Source: Enoplolaimus lenunculus (Eukaryota; Nematoda; Enoplea; Enoplida; Thoracostomopsidae). From it: a DNA stretch of 64,000 nt. Below, in pieces: positions 1 to 12,490 of the stretch. The notes below the pieces were generated by a model, which saw only the letters and a program-made list of their open reading frames with translations, had not been told where the DNA came from and made no database searches. How positions within the stretch are numbered: position 1 is the stretch's first letter; each line of letters begins with the position of its first letter. The position numbers were made by a program, and so were the translations under genes. The stretch covers positions 310,001 to 374,000 of the forward strand of contig JASANG010000957.1 in the NCBI GenBank assembly GCA_030248215.1. Direction: 5' to 3'.

Positions 1-342
1 CGATAGTGTCCCTAAACCATAGTTAGAGTCCATAAATGTCAAAAAACCCTAATTGTAGCGCGTAAATAACTCCAGGACCAAATAATTTGAGTTCGAAACT
101 TTAAAGCGTACTTAAATTTTGAAAGTACATTCCTAAGTATAACCTTGTATTATCGCTCAGCTATTGACACAAGACAAACGTTTATTCAACGGATAATTGC
201 AGTACCGGATATATCAGTAACGAAGGGCGGCGGAGCGTGGGTTAAAAGTAAATAACAGTCTGTAACCGAATAACAAGCCGAGGTACCCTCTGGAGAAGCC
301 AAATAAAAATCAGTCCCCCCTCTTATTCGGGTCACTACAGTA
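1..342 (-). mobile_element. MITE with GACCCGAATAAGAGGGG inverted ends, partial copy
   Basis: The right end CCCCTCTTATTCGGGTCACT matches the inverse of the family's left end. The body (ACCAAATAATTTGAGTTCG, CAACGGATAATTGCAGTACC) recurs at 3.6, 28.5, 31.8 and 50 kb. The left end lies outside the window. Confidence 0.85.
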
Positions 343-409
343 ACTATTCAGTCCCGTAGCCAGATCACCTCGATAGGTGCTAAATATTTTTCAGGAGGCG
401 CATACAAGG

Positions 410-972
410 GGTTTTGATGAACGTTTTTCTGTGGGACTGCAATAGAGTAAAACTTAAGCTTTAGACTAACTTTTTGCTTGGCTTAGGTTTAGGCTTAGGC
501 TTAGGCTTACGCTTAGGCCTAGGATTATGCTCATTCATACGCTTAGGCTTATGCTTAGGCTTAGGCCTAGGATTATGCTCATTCATACGCTTAGGCTTAT
601 GCTTAGGCTTAGGCCTAGGATTATGCTCATTCATACGCTTAGGCTTATGCTTAGGCTTAGGCCTAGGATTATGCTCATTCATACGCTTAGGCTTATGCTT
701 AGGCTTAGGCCTAGGATTATGCTCATTCATACGCTTAGGCTTATGCTTACGCTTAGGCCTAGGATTATGCTCATTCATACGCTTAGGCTTATGCTTAGGC
801 TTAGGCCTAGGATTATGCTCATTCATACGCTTATGCTTAATAGGCTTAGGCTTAGGCTTAGGCTTAGGAATATGCTCATTCTTACGGTTACGCTTAGGCT
901 TAGGCTTAGGCTTAGGCTTACGCTTCGGAATATGCTTATAATACTGTTCCACCCCTGTTCTTTACATTGGCC
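410..972 (+). mobile_element. TTAGGC-carrying MITE, copy with expanded internal array
   Basis: The 3' end is CTGTTCTTTACATTGGCC. The 5' end is truncated near AACGTTTTTCTGTGGGAC. The body is a run of TTAGGC and one-base variants, including about six 48-bp units (CATTCATACGCTTAGGC then more hexamers) between about 527 and 830. Open frames on both strands here are by-products of the repeat. Confidence 0.85.
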
Positions 973-1466
973 ATGCAAAATCGTCTCATAATTTCCGTTT
1001 ATACTGGCAAACAGACACGAGACAAATTTATCATGGCTTATAGGCAATTAATCACCAGTTTAGTTCATCGTATCCGGTTATCTGTACTCTTTTATATTCG
1101 GTCGTTTCCAGAAAACGCAAGACAAAACAAACAAATTCGTAAGCCTTTCAGCTCGAGGAAACATTTGGATTCCTGGAAATCGCTTTATGTTTCGGCTCGA
1201 AATTTAATTCATTATGACAAACCAAATATTTCAGGCTTAGAGTAAAAAACTACAAGCATCCGTAACAGAATTTAGGGTCCATATTATCAAATGTGATTAG
1301 CACCAATCACCAGTTGGTGATAGGTTATGTAACTTTCGAAACTGTGGATGCCGAGGATCAAAATTCAGCACATTTTTCGCATACGATTTGAACTGGTCAT
1401 GTACCAATTTTGAGTTCAACAACTGCAACTGTTAGTGACTTTGAAAACCTAACTCATGATCGTTGC

Positions 1467-1669
1467 TGCCAATGTGAAGCATAGGAACGGAACAGTATTA
1501 TAAGACTATTCCTAAGCCTAAGCCTAAACCTAAGCCTAAGCGTAACAATATGGATATTCCTAGGCCCAAGCCTAAGCCTAAACAAAGCAAAAAAATTTAG
1601 TCAAAAGCTTAAGCTTACTCTATTGCAGTCCCGTAGAACAACGTTCCGCCGCTGATCTTTACATGGGCC
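1467..1669 (-). mobile_element. TTAGGC-carrying MITE
   Basis: Reverse-oriented copy: GCCAATGTGAAGCATAGGAA at the left, GCCTAA-type hexamers inside, and GATCTTTACATGGGCC at the right. Confidence 0.85.
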
Positions 1670-2033
1670 ATCGTTGCTATATACACATTTGAGAATATAG
1701 GCCAAGAAACTAGAAAAGCGTTTAAAATAGTGTTTTTGCTTTTATACACATTTCATTAGCATTTCGTTTTAGCATCACTCAAAATGTGGTGAGTGTATTC
1801 TAAAATATTGATGCAATATTGATCTGACACCGTAATACCATTGTTCGCAAACTTAAACCTAAAATTTCGATATATGCATGCCAACATTTCAAAACTCGGG
1901 CAATTGATCGACCCACACGTCGTCATCGGACATCTCATAAATCCGACAATTACTCGACCACGACTAGGCTTAGGCTTAACTTTGGTTATGCTCAAGCTTT
2001 GGCTTAGGCTTTTTAGCAGATGACTGTGGCGGA

Positions 2034-2113
2034 TTCGAATTTGACTCAGTTTGTGTAGTCCCGTAAAGCCTATTTCGGAGACAGTCAATTTGTCACACCA
2101 TTTTTTGCAGTGT
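2034..2113. mobile_element. Right half of a palindromic GAGTC MITE
   Basis: AATTTGACTCAGTTTGTGTA to CCATTTTTTGCAGTGTAC. Only one arm survives, after a TTAGGC-like relic at 1955-2030. Confidence 0.8.
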
Positions 2114-2423
2114 ACATGCACAATTAAATCATATAAGTACTTCTTTGGCAAAGTGAGCCAAACGCTAGCCATACTATTTATTGTCCATTATACTCCCTTA
2201 TATAACTTCAATTTGCAGTGTGTGAGGGTATTGATGACGCAAATGCCACATGTTCAAACATTTGAGGGTCGAAACACAGAGTTCGAATCTACGAAGGAAA
2301 CTTTCCGAGCGAAGCGAGCGAGAAAACAGACGCAATTTTAGTGTTAAACTCAACGCAAATTTTTTAGTTTTACTAGGTTCTTGTGCGCAGTTAGAATTGC
2401 TAGATTCGCTCCAGGATCTGTGC

Positions 2424-2780
2424 TATCAGGGAGCAACCGGAGGTGAAGAATACCAGAGCCTGAGGTCACCGAAACTTGCCGGAGCCGGAGGTGACGCGAA
2501 ATTAGGTTGTTAAAAAATGATGGTTATAATTAGTTAATTTTAGCCAATATCTGCAATATGTTGAGTTGTTTGGTTTTTACGCTAATTTACTGCGAAATTT
2601 CGGAAATTCCTTCCTGAATATTGTTACAAAAATAAAACGAAAACGCGCTAAATACATAAATTTTACATTATATGCAAAATTTTACAACCGAAATTTCCGG
2701 AACCTGCAGCAAAAATTTTATCGGAGCCGGAGTCCGATTTTCAGCCGGAGCCGGAGGCCGACCTCCGGTTGAACCCTGAT
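2424..2780. mobile_element. hAT-like MITE relic with GGAGCCGGAG motifs
   Basis: CAGGGAGCAACCGGAGG to CCTCCGGTTGAACCCTG, with CCGGAGCCGGAGG inside. No clear target duplication. Confidence 0.65.
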
Positions 2781-3287
2781 ATATATTATATATATTATAT
2801 ATATAAATATATATATAAATATGTATAATATATGTATCTATATGTTATATGCAAAATGTACCACTCATGCGACTAGTACCTCGTTAGTTGTCAACAAAGG
2901 GTCTCCAACAGCGGTACTACGGCCACGCGAAACCAAATCCGGGCTCAAATTCACCGGTTTCTACATATCATCAAACACAAAATGCGCAAGGATATCTCGC
3001 ATATTGTGAAAGGCGTTTAATTAAAAATGTTTTCACCTTAAACGTACAACCGAAAAGAGATGAACAGAATTATATGGGTTCGCAACAACAACTTGAAGTG
3101 ACAGACACATGAAAGTGCAATTATTTCTTCGTATTACATACACGAACCGTCTGGCCTGGTCTGTAGAATTTGAAGCGGTTATCGGAAAGCAGTTATTGGC
3201 AGGTTTGATTGGAGCACTTCTTCTATGGCAACCAATCAGTTTCGTATCAAAAAGCTTAGGTGGGCGGAGCTCAAACATCGAAAAATG

Positions 3288-3466
3288 AGCCCATGTAAAA
3301 CATCACGGGTGAAACGTTTTTCTGTGGGACTAGAAAAGAGAAAGCTTTACGCTTTAGAGTAATTTTTTGCTTGGCTTAGGCCAAGGAATAAACTCATTCT
3401 GACGCTTAGGTTTAGCCTTAGGAATATGCTTGTAATACTGTTCCGCACCTGTTCTTAACATTGGCC
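3288..3466 (+). mobile_element. TTAGGC-carrying MITE
   Basis: AGCCCATGTAAAA at the left and TTAACATTGGCC at the right. The flanks GAAAAATG and GAAAAACG are a probable 8-bp target duplication with one change. Confidence 0.85.
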
Positions 3467-3602
3467 GAAAAACGAAACTACCGGAACTTCCGGCAAAAAT
3501 TGTACCGGAAATTGAAGTTGATTTTCTGCATGAGTCGACATCCGGACTTAACATAATATATACTTCAATATATAATTTGTATATGCTGAATTCATGATAA
3601 CT

Positions 3603-3942
3603 ACTGTAGTGACCCGAATAAGAGGGGGTCCCCATTTTGAGTCCCAATCAATAGGAGTACGTATCCCTAATAAGAGTCCGTAAGCAGATAGAGTCCTAAA
3701 CTCTAATTAGAGCCCATAATAACATTTCAAAGTATAATCTTGCATTATCCCTTAAGCTTTAGACGTATGGCAGAAAACGTTTATTTCAACGGATAGTTGC
3801 AATACCGGATATACATCAGTAAGAATGGTAGCCGAGGGCTGGTTGAAAAATAAATAACAGTCCGTAACCGAATAACAAGGGGGGTTCCCTCTGGAGAGAC
3901 CAAATAAATATCAGTCCCCCTCTTATTCGGGTCACTGCAATA
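3603..3942. mobile_element. MITE with GAATAAGAG inverted ends, complete copy
   Basis: TACTGTAGTGACCCGAATAA to CTTATTCGGGTCACTGCAAT, so both ends are present; about 340 bp with the same body as the copy at the window start. Confidence 0.88.
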
Positions 3943-4398
3943 TACGAACATTCTCAATGTCTCTCTAATCCGAACTGTTTTGAAAGCCTATCTCTGACTC
4001 TATTCCTATCGCCCCTGCGAAACTAAATAAACACAAATTTAATAAATCCAATAAACATAATGGGATATATACAAAAATACAACCAAATTGTAATATACCA
4101 AACAATACACCATTATGGTCCAATAATTCAAACTTGACTGAACTTTTTAAAATTGTTTTCAATTCTTTCAAAGTTTAAATTTAAGTACTCCAATCTGGTA
4201 CTCGCTTAGAACTTTTGTTTGCTATAACGTAGCTCATACTTGCTCGAATTTATATAAAGATTGGTATATGATGCGCAGTGGAGGGAGAATACTACTAAAC
4301 ATGAAACTGGGTGAACAGCGTATTTTATGCCGGATGGTACCTAAATTCACCAACCAATTGATATTTAACTTGCTAATGTTACAACGGTTAGTCACCTC

Positions 4399-4604
4399 GG
4401 CCAATGTAAAGAACGGGGGCGGAACAGTATTATAAGCATATTCCTAAGCCTGGCCTAAAGAATGAGCAAATTCCTAAGCCTAAGCCTAAGAATGAGTATA
4501 TTTCTAAGCCTAAGCCTAAGCCAAGCAAAAAATAGTCTAAAGCTTAAGCTTACTCTTTTCTAGTACCACAGAAAAACGTTCCGCCCTTGATCTTTACATG
4601 GGCC
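4399..4604 (-). mobile_element. TTAGGC-carrying MITE
   Basis: GGCCAATGTAAAGAACGGGG at the left, GCCTAA hexamers, and GATCTTTACATGGGCC at the right. The flanks GTCACCTC and GTCGCCTC look like an 8-bp duplication with one change. Confidence 0.88.
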
Positions 4605-4973
4605 GTCGCCTCAAACTTATACATATTCTTTGCATATCACAATAACACAACAAATCAGAGTAACACAAAAATCATGACTGTTTCTTCAAACTTCAAAATG
4701 ATAACCTGATATCGTAGTCGCAAACACATTTTCTAAAGGACATTTGTACGCTTTTCCCTACGTTTAAGAATAAGCCGTAGGCCTTAGGTTACGGTAAACC
4801 TTTTGCTCAACCTAAGCTTAACCTCGTGGGGAGACAAGTGTACAAGAGCCTTGTATTTTATATATTAATGGTAACTAGTGAAATGAAACTCAATTAGTAC
4901 ACTTTATATAATATCACAGTTTATGATTTTAGAACCACAGTGGTATTTCTAAAATTATCACCTACAACACTTG

Positions 4974-5181
4974 AGCCAAGTAAAGATAAGAGACGTAACG
5001 TGTTTCTGTGAGACTACATTAGAGCAAGGTTAAGCTTTTTTAGACCAATTTTAGCCTTAAGCTTACGTATAACCTCATTCGTACGCTTTAGGCTTATGTA
5101 TAAACGCACTCTTACGCTTTAGGCTCACGCTTACGAATATGCTCATACTATGCTGTTATGATCTTATTCCATACATTGGCC
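4974..5181 (+). mobile_element. Decayed TTAGGC-carrying MITE
   Basis: A degenerate copy that still has GTTTCTGTGAGACTA near the 5' end, TTAGGC-like hexamers, and TTCCATACATTGGCC at the 3' end. Confidence 0.7.
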
Positions 5182-5563
5182 AACATTTTTTCACCAGTTT
5201 AAGCAATCTTTGATTTTGAAACCACACACAAACAGAAAAATATCGTCACAAAACAATCTTATATAAACTATCGTACTAATCATTAACTGATTCTAAATCG
5301 AAATTATCCAAATTACATATTCTGTCGACAAATTGTGACGGGTGCTAGCTACGGTTATTTAAAATGCAAGCAACAAGCTGCTATTCTTCAACACAAGCAG
5401 TGGATGATAAAACTCTGATATCAATAAACCATTAACAATTTGACGGCTACGTCAATTACTTATAGATTTGTTTTGACGCTTAACTGTCTCAGCTAAATAA
5501 TAATAACGTCACATACATCGGAGCTACGGCCATCTTGGCCAATCGCTAGCTGCAGTTTTTGAG

Positions 5564-8500
5564 TTATCCCTTTGGAACACTATGCATAATTTGAATAATT
5601 TCCAGCATATTCAATGCCGCTGCAATTCGTGCATCATTCGGAGACGTTTCAGCGATGCCAAACGATTGCGTAGTTGGAGTTGTATTCAAACGAACCATAC
5701 ATTGAAATTTACCTAAAATAACCATAAACTACATTCAGCATAAAAAGTTTACATAAAATACAAAAATAAATTCTTAAAACATAAAACGTTTTGAATATTC
5801 AGAATTGCGTAAAACAACAATGCCATTCTGCGGCAATAGCAACATTTACAACCGGAAAAAGGTCAGTTTGAGCAAATTATACCAGCGATATATAGCGATA
5901 ATTAACACACAAATTCATGCAGTTCTCGTATACATAATACAGGCACATTACACACTTGTTTCCAGTATGCATATTATGTAACAACCATCATCTCCAAATC
6001 GCTAACCGTAAACCGAAAACCTTCATGAACTGTCTATAGTATAATCAGGCGCCTCAAAAGACAACAACCCAATCAATAATATCACTGCGCTCAGTTCAAA
6101 CCAACATCTCTACAAATATAAAGCGATTTTACAAAATTTAAAATTGAGCTCAATTCACTCGTGCAAGTGTGTTTGCAGCGAGAACTCGCAGCTGCTACTT
6201 TCACCTACAAACTTTGATCAAAAATTCCATACACCACATTCATCTGCAGGTTGCAGTTGCGACTTCTCGCTGTAAAAACTTGTCCGTGTGAATGTGGCTT
6301 TATACGCAAATATAAAACTAAATTTACGATCTGTGCTCATCTGCTTCAGCGGTTCAAAAACAACTGGCTCCCAGCCTCGTTCTTTTGCAATCCGTCGCAG
6401 CAGTGTCACATGCTTTTCATCACTTTGTTCGTCGATCAAATTTGTCATCGCCAACAAATCGTTTAGACCAGTCGAACATTCTTGCATTGTTGCGTGTTGC
6501 GATTTGACGCTGTCCAACTCGGACGGCGGAGGCAGTGATGAAAGTGTAGAAGCAGCGTCAGAAGACATCCCTTCAATATTTGTGTTGCCGTTGCCAGACG
6601 CAGATCGACGTTTACCGCTAGATTTTGATGACCTGTTCTCAATCGTACACAAACTTGGCGTTTCGTTTGTTAATGTCTAAAACACAAAAAAAGAAACCCA
6701 AGGCTTAATTTTTGTACTAAATCCCGTTGTTGGAGGCGCGACGTATTGAATTAACACCTATAGGTGCTGCACACATTTGAGCATAATATAGACTCTGAGC
6801 AATCGAATGTAATTAGACGATATGTCTAATTTTCTGACATTCCAAACACTTCACCCCTCACGCGCTCAAAACAAACTAAATTTTTTAAACTAAAAATATT
6901 TGCAGTACTGCGTCAGTGCTATATTTACTATCACGCTATAAAGTTAGCTAACTGTTTGTATTCTGGTACGACATTAAAAATGTTACTATATTGCGTAAAT
7001 AACTTACGTCATTCGCATTTCTGCTCATTGCCAGTAACCCTGAGTCTTTCGGTATTGCCGCCAGGAAAGCGATCATTTTTTCGGCTGCTATACGCTTGCC
7101 AATTTTCTTACTTTTTCCTTCTCCTACAACAAAAACTTTGTATACAAACTTCATTGCTAGTATGCGTACAAGTCTGCAACATGTATCATAATAAATATGT
7201 CGCCAAGTACCACTTTTAATAGCAAATTTTGAGGCAAAAATGGAAGGTTCGTTACGTTTTCTGATTGCAAACATAATATATGAAAAGTAACAACTGTCGG
7301 TTACCACGGCCAACTGAGAATATTTCCATACCGTATTATCATCTGCAAAGGTAAGCAACGCGCTTCATCAATTCATTACTTTTCTTTCATGACAATCACA
7401 CTTGAATTTGAACTACAAACGTAAGCTATAGTATGAACATAGCCGGTCGCCTACACGAATAGTGTAACTCACTGACAAACCAATAAAACACGACAGCACT
7501 CTGGGCGTTCACCTAGGCTGCTGTCGAAATAGAAGAAGGCATGGATGCGGGGCCTCAGTCCCATTAGGGAACCCACAGGTATCTGCTGGCAAATTTTCAG
7601 CTACAGTGAAATCCAGGATATTTTTTTAAATTTAGGCTTACCAATTTCAACGAACTTTCCCAGCTTCACTTTGACAATAAAATTGCGTTCGTGTGGCGGT
7701 CCTTCTTCGGCCAACGTTTCGTACACTGGATTCGGCCATCGGTTTTGTATACATTTTTCTTGTAGAGCTCCAATCGGATTCGGCCCTGAAAACAAAACGA
7801 CACGAGTTAAAACAAAACTACAATTAAGTTTACAATACGCTCTTGGGTACTTTCGTTTCCATCCGAGGTTACAAGAGTACGATGTTCGTAGTGTATACAG
7901 CCGGATGACACAAAATGCAAAAGGTCAAACCCTTGTTTTGACAAAAAGCCTTAGGTTTCAAATTCAATATTAATAGACACACGCAATATGCAAACCTTTG
8001 ATTGCAATTAATAATCTTTACGTGAATGCCACTTTACAACCGTGGCAAAATCTGCAGTTATGCAAGCAAATAGTCCGTTTGTCATTAGCAATGTTAACCA
8101 GTAGTAATAACCCTGTCGTGCACCGGGTCCACAGCAAAATTAATTAATACTAACTTAACCTGGTTTCCCAGCGGCCGGAATGTGAACTTGATCACCAGCT
8201 GAATTCGGACCAATTGGATAGACTATTCCATCATTTAACTCAGGCATCAGAGATTGTCTATAATTATTCAACAAACGCAAATCGCTAAAAGTATTATTTC
8301 AGTATCAAGTTTTATCTGCCCATAATGTTACAAAACATTCGTTACTTTGGTCACGTTTGATGAAAACATCTTTGAGTATTTGTTTCGAAAAAAAACAGCT
8401 AAAATTTATTTATAAGGCAAATTTTTGTCGACAGCATATTTTGCTTTAATACAGTTATGGACAGAATTACGGGCAATCGCGAATAGTTTCCGAACACGTG

Positions 8501-10838
8501 TCTGATCGCGATTGCTCGGTTCTTGAATGCAATCGTTCACAAACGTGAATTGAACTACACGCGATTACTGAGGCACATAGCCACAAATGTAGTCGACATT
8601 ACCGAGTAATAAACTTTAACCAATTTACCGCTGTTGCAACCGCGCTTCAAGCGCGATTGCAACCGTCTTTATACGCGGCTTCTCGTGAGCAAAGATATGT
8701 TCGAACGGTATTATACAACCGCGATCGCATATTCCCTACACGCAGTCTCGAATACTGCGCGCTTAAATAATTCTGTCCGAGACTGTAGGGTTAAAATCAC
8801 GTACAGATACACAGGTGCAGCCACAACTCTGTTGTAACCGTAGCGCTAATTGCAAATTTCTCGTTACTAAACGCAAAGGCTCGAAAACACAACTTGAAGT
8901 TAGCATTTTTCACTGTTCCCATTTAGAACGATCTTAATCGCGATTGCAGTTTTGTATTCGCACTACAAGCGCTTAATTATTGCGAGTGAACGTGGTAACC
9001 GTTCAGCTATTGAACATAATCACGTGTTAAGGCAACTACGTCGGTAGTTTAGCCACAGTCGACGCCCAAAAATCGCACGCAAACGCAGTAACGGCAATCA
9101 TGATAACTACTATCTATTTCTGTTCATGACTGTATCACTCAACATTAAAAATGCTGTGGCAGATACTTAAATATAGCTTTCTATTAGAGATGTTCCGGGC
9201 CAGGAAAATACACTAAACTTCAAATTTTATGTACCTTTGCGTATGCATGTATGTACCTGAGAGTACAGTACCGTTTTTATTATAATATCGCGTCACGCGA
9301 CATTTTGTTGATACTTCCATGGTGTGAAGTTAATGTAATATAATGCATTTGTTATTTGCCATATCGCGTCACGCGACATTTTGCCTATGGTAATGTAATC
9401 AACTCACTGTGCTGCGTTCGGATTCTGGCTAAATTGTGCCACGGGACACTGTTTTTCTGGTACCATCCATGATACCGTATTGCCCTTGCCCAGGCACCGG
9501 GGCCCGGCTCCGGGACATCTCTACTTCCTATTTATTTCTAACCCGAATTACTATTATATATTAATGAATTCTTCATTCCAAAATAACAATCTTAAAATAC
9601 ACACAAAATTCTTAAAAAATTTCTTGAAATACAAAAACAAACATTATTTACTATAGAGAAACTAAGTATTTCAAATTCCTACGTATAAAATATAGTTTAA
9701 AACAAAACTCTTACAAATAATTATAAGATTCTGTTGGTTCAATGCCTTGAATGATCCATTCGTTGGGTTGAATGCGAAACATTTTCTGTAAAATCGCTTT
9801 CGCAGCCATGTGTTTGGCTAACTTTTTACTTTTGCCAGCACCAGTCGCAGTAAACTCGAGCAATAAAATACGATAGATAAACGTCGGCTCGTGGATCTAA
9901 AATTATAATAAACAAAGAAACAGCAAATAAACAAACAAACAAAATAGACAAACAAACAAGCAAGCAAGCAAGCAAACAAACAAACTGCATTCTGCTTGCA
10001 AAATTTTACAAAAATGCTCTTACTTTAACTGTGTAATTACTAAACATTTTACGCAGCAACCATACAAATATTACTAAAACATAATATTATAATTCGCATG
10101 GTTATGAAGCAAAATGTCGACAAGGTTTTGTCGCAAACACAATTTGTGTGCAAATTGCATAATTTTGCAAACTGCATCAAACAATATAAATTTTCTCTTT
10201 TTCAAAATTCAACAAAATAGTTTGATTTTTTTGAAACTTTTAATTTTAGTTTAAGTATTGCGAATTGTAACAAAATATTATACCGACCACAGTTAGCTAA
10301 GCTGTTGTACTGCAACCTCCATAATATCTTGCGCACACCGGGTAACTTTTAACGGAAACTTGCCACTGAAGCACAAACTTAACGAAAAACAACTAAAAGA
10401 TGTCGTACCTGGCCCTCTGTAGTTAACAGCTCGTACTGCGGAACCAGTCCGCGTTTCGTTGCCAATTCTTGAAGCAGCGATATTGGAGTTTTGGACGCGA
10501 GCGCACGTGCTTCAGCCTCTGGATCTAATTCTTCGTCATCGTCGCCTGATATTGTCGGCTTTTGACCATCGTCATTCTCCAGCGAACACCTCTCAACTGT
10601 TCGACATTCGACTGATCCCAACGATACGCGATCACAGCTGCAATCCTTAGTAACATTCGAATTTGAGCACTCGCTTTTTACTCCATTGGACAAACCTTGA
10701 GTATCGGGATTCGTACAACTGTTCTCGTTTTGAGCAAAATCATCAGGCTGTCCACAATTCAAATCGTTCGACGGTGAACACGTACGCGTTTCGGTAACTG
10801 AAGACATTATGTGATTTGTACGCATATACGCATTAAAC
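5564..10838 (-). CDS. TARBP2: TARBP2/PRKRA/Loquacious-like protein with three dsRNA-binding domains, gene 1 (7 coding exons)
   Basis: Coding exons on the minus strand are 10807-10409, 9896-9715, 8257-8160, 7785-7642, 7123-7008, 6676-6328 and 5712-5564. All introns are GT-AG and the joined frame is open for 478 residues. A start 6 codons upstream (10825) is also possible, and the first exon has an acceptor at 10839/10840, so a 5' UTR exon probably lies upstream. dsRBD1 (about 104-172) contains KTPISLLQE and GAGKSKKLAKHMAA. dsRBD2 (about 228-298) contains NPIGALQE, GPPHERNF and GEGKSKKIGKRIAA. dsRBD3 (about 398-473) contains RRIAKERGW, KFQCMV and DARIAAALNML, and lacks the KKxAK RNA-contact motif. 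That is the type A, A, B order known for TRBP and PACT, whose third domain contacts Dicer. The family loads small RNAs with Dicer and Argonaute in the cytoplasm. PRKRA or Loquacious are equally fair names; membership of the family is near certain, the exact start is not. Confidence 0.93.
6155..6300. repeat. Hairpin-prone GCAGCGAGAACT repeat in intron 6 of gene 1
   Basis: CTCGTGCAAGTGTGTTTGCA and AGCGAGAACTCGCAGC face an inverse half (GCGACTTCTCGCTG, TTGTCCGTGTGAATG). It looks like a small inverted-repeat MITE. Confidence 0.6.
8452..9132. mobile_element. Non-autonomous Tc1/mariner-like element in intron 2 of gene 1
   Basis: CAGTTATGGACAGAATTA at the left and the inverse of CAGTCATGAACAGAAATA at the right, both flanked by TA. 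The body is unusually rich in CGCGATTGCA-like words and is not coding. Confidence 0.72.
9185..9523. mobile_element. hAT-like MITE with TAGAGATGTTCCGGG ends, in intron 2 of gene 1
   Basis: TAGAGATGTTCCGGGCC and CCGGGACATCTCTA are inverted ends. The flanks CTTTCTAT and CTTCCTAT match 7 of 8. The body holds two direct copies of ATATCGCGTCACGCGACATT. Confidence 0.82.
9930..9985. repeat. (AAAC/AAGC)n microsatellite in intron 1 of gene 1
   Basis: Tetranucleotide run AAACAAACAAACAAGC with neighbouring variants. Confidence 0.85.
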
Positions 10839-11155
10839 CTAAAATAAACGATTACCACGGCACCAATTAAAAGCTTGGAATCGAAGTTTTAGGTTTTGAA
10901 AAAGTTAACTCCAACAACGTTCGAACCCGATTGTTTTTGTGTTTTTGGAACTGAGTTGAAACGGGCCGAATGATTTTGCCAAAAAAATTACCACTTCGGG
11001 GTTGTGGACTTGAATTTACGTTTCAATAAAATTCTTGTGCGATTGTTTCAAAAGTTACCTGTCTCTATTGCCTGCATAAGATCTGGCCTGCTATTCCTGT
11101 GTGGAAAGCGGCTACAGTTTTAATTTTACACCATACTTTTTATTTATACGACCAG

Positions 11156-11568
11156 GGTGCAGCTGGAATTATAGAATACCGGAACCGGTAAGTAAAAAAA
11201 TACCGGAACCGGAATCGAAAACAAAAAATACTTTTTACCAAAAATTCATATTTAACGCTATTTTATCGCTTTTAATAGTGTAAACGCCCCATTTAGGATG
11301 CCAACATTCTGAATCAATGCAGTATCTGGAAACGTATGATAGAATATGGAGTATGGCACAAATTGAAAATTTTGGCAATACACGCTCATACAATTTTAGA
11401 AAAATAAGTTACAATAATATGCTAATTTTTCTTAAACTTTCGAATGAGAAAAAAATTTCAATACTGAAAATAACGGAGAAAAAATACCGCATTTATTTTA
11501 TTACCAGAACCGAATAGTGAAAAGTACCGGATTTCCGTATCGGAACCAGAATTCCGGTTGTACCCTGT
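11156..11568. mobile_element. hAT-like MITE, older copy
   Basis: CAGGGTGCAGCTGGAATTAT to CCGGTTGTACCCTG, with subterminal ACCGGAACCGG repeats. The flanks TATACGAC and TAAAACGA are only loosely similar. Confidence 0.75.
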
Positions 11569-12194
11569 AAAACGACCATCGTACTTGGACAATTAGAAAA
11601 CAGTACAGAATCTCACATAATCCCACCAATTTTATTTTTTTTTAATTGGGTTATTATTTGCTTAAAAATAATGACGCAATGGCTAACGACCAAAACGGGA
11701 AGTTACCGGTTGCAACTGAGACTAAACAAAAAATATCTTGAATCGAATGACCATATATACTAGAAAACATGGTGATAGCTAAAATCTACGTCTAGGCGTA
11801 ATGATAGAATTTATAATGCCTGCATCCAAACGTGTGCGAGATTTTATCTATTATTTTAACCAATAAATTTAACTATCAAACGATGCAACCAGAAATGTGC
11901 ATAAAAGTAGTACCCTAAATTAATATTTTTGGATGTCTTAATTGGCCGAATTTTAGCCACGCTTTGCTGATCATTGTTGAAATTACCAAATTCAGCGTTC
12001 ATTTTTATTGCCAAATTTTACTTCACTTTTAGTGCTGGCAAGATGCGCCAACCTCCGATTCCGGCAGTCTTGACTTCCGGTTGTACCACGCCAGATACAG
12101 ACCGAAGCCAGTGTGCCAGCTAAAGCTATGAATCTGAAAACGGGATCTAAGGTGGAACGAATATAGCCATCACCGAAATCGGTGCACAAATTAA

Positions 12195-12457
12195 CCCTTT
12201 CTCACATGAATATTTTCTATTTCCCCTGAGACCTACTTTTATGCTAGGATTCGAACTCCGGTGACTGGAGTGGGAGGCGTATACCATCACCACTCAGCTA
12301 TAGGAGCTTGACGCTCGAGCCCGAGGGGGATCTCACGTCTTGTGGTGATTTAGTACTATGTATACATGTTGCAAATGTTAAACACGGTGCGATATATAAT
12401 ATTTAACGTATATACACTGCGCTAAGTTGCCTGTAGGCAACTCAATGTGAGAAGGGG
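12195..12457. mobile_element. TTAA-flanked inverted-repeat element with internal tRNA-like promoter, copy 1
   Basis: Ends are CCCTTTCTCACAT and ATGTGAGAAGGGG, with TTAA on the left and TTAT on the right, the pattern of piggyBac-type elements. On the minus strand the body contains TAGCTGAGTGGTGATGG (A-box-like) and GGAGTTCGAATCC (B box), spaced as in a tRNA. Length is 263 bp. Confidence 0.8.
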
Positions 12458-12490
12458 TTATAGATAGTAAACTGAAAATTTTTCGCTTAA

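Noticed and set aside
527-830. CRISPR-like array
   Set aside because: Units are contiguous with no variable spacers, and the genome is eukaryotic.
474-940. Nematode telomere or interstitial fusion site
   Set aside because: The hexamers are bounded by transposon ends and occur in about 20 dispersed copies with target duplications.
461-952. Long open frames on both strands through the TTAGGC array (Lys/Pro-rich or Leu/Gly-rich)
   Set aside because: The hexamer period keeps all frames open; the segment is the core of a MITE and has no gene context.
12236-12320. Minus-strand tRNA gene
   Set aside because: It lies inside a repeated inverted-end element and the cloverleaf stems do not close well.
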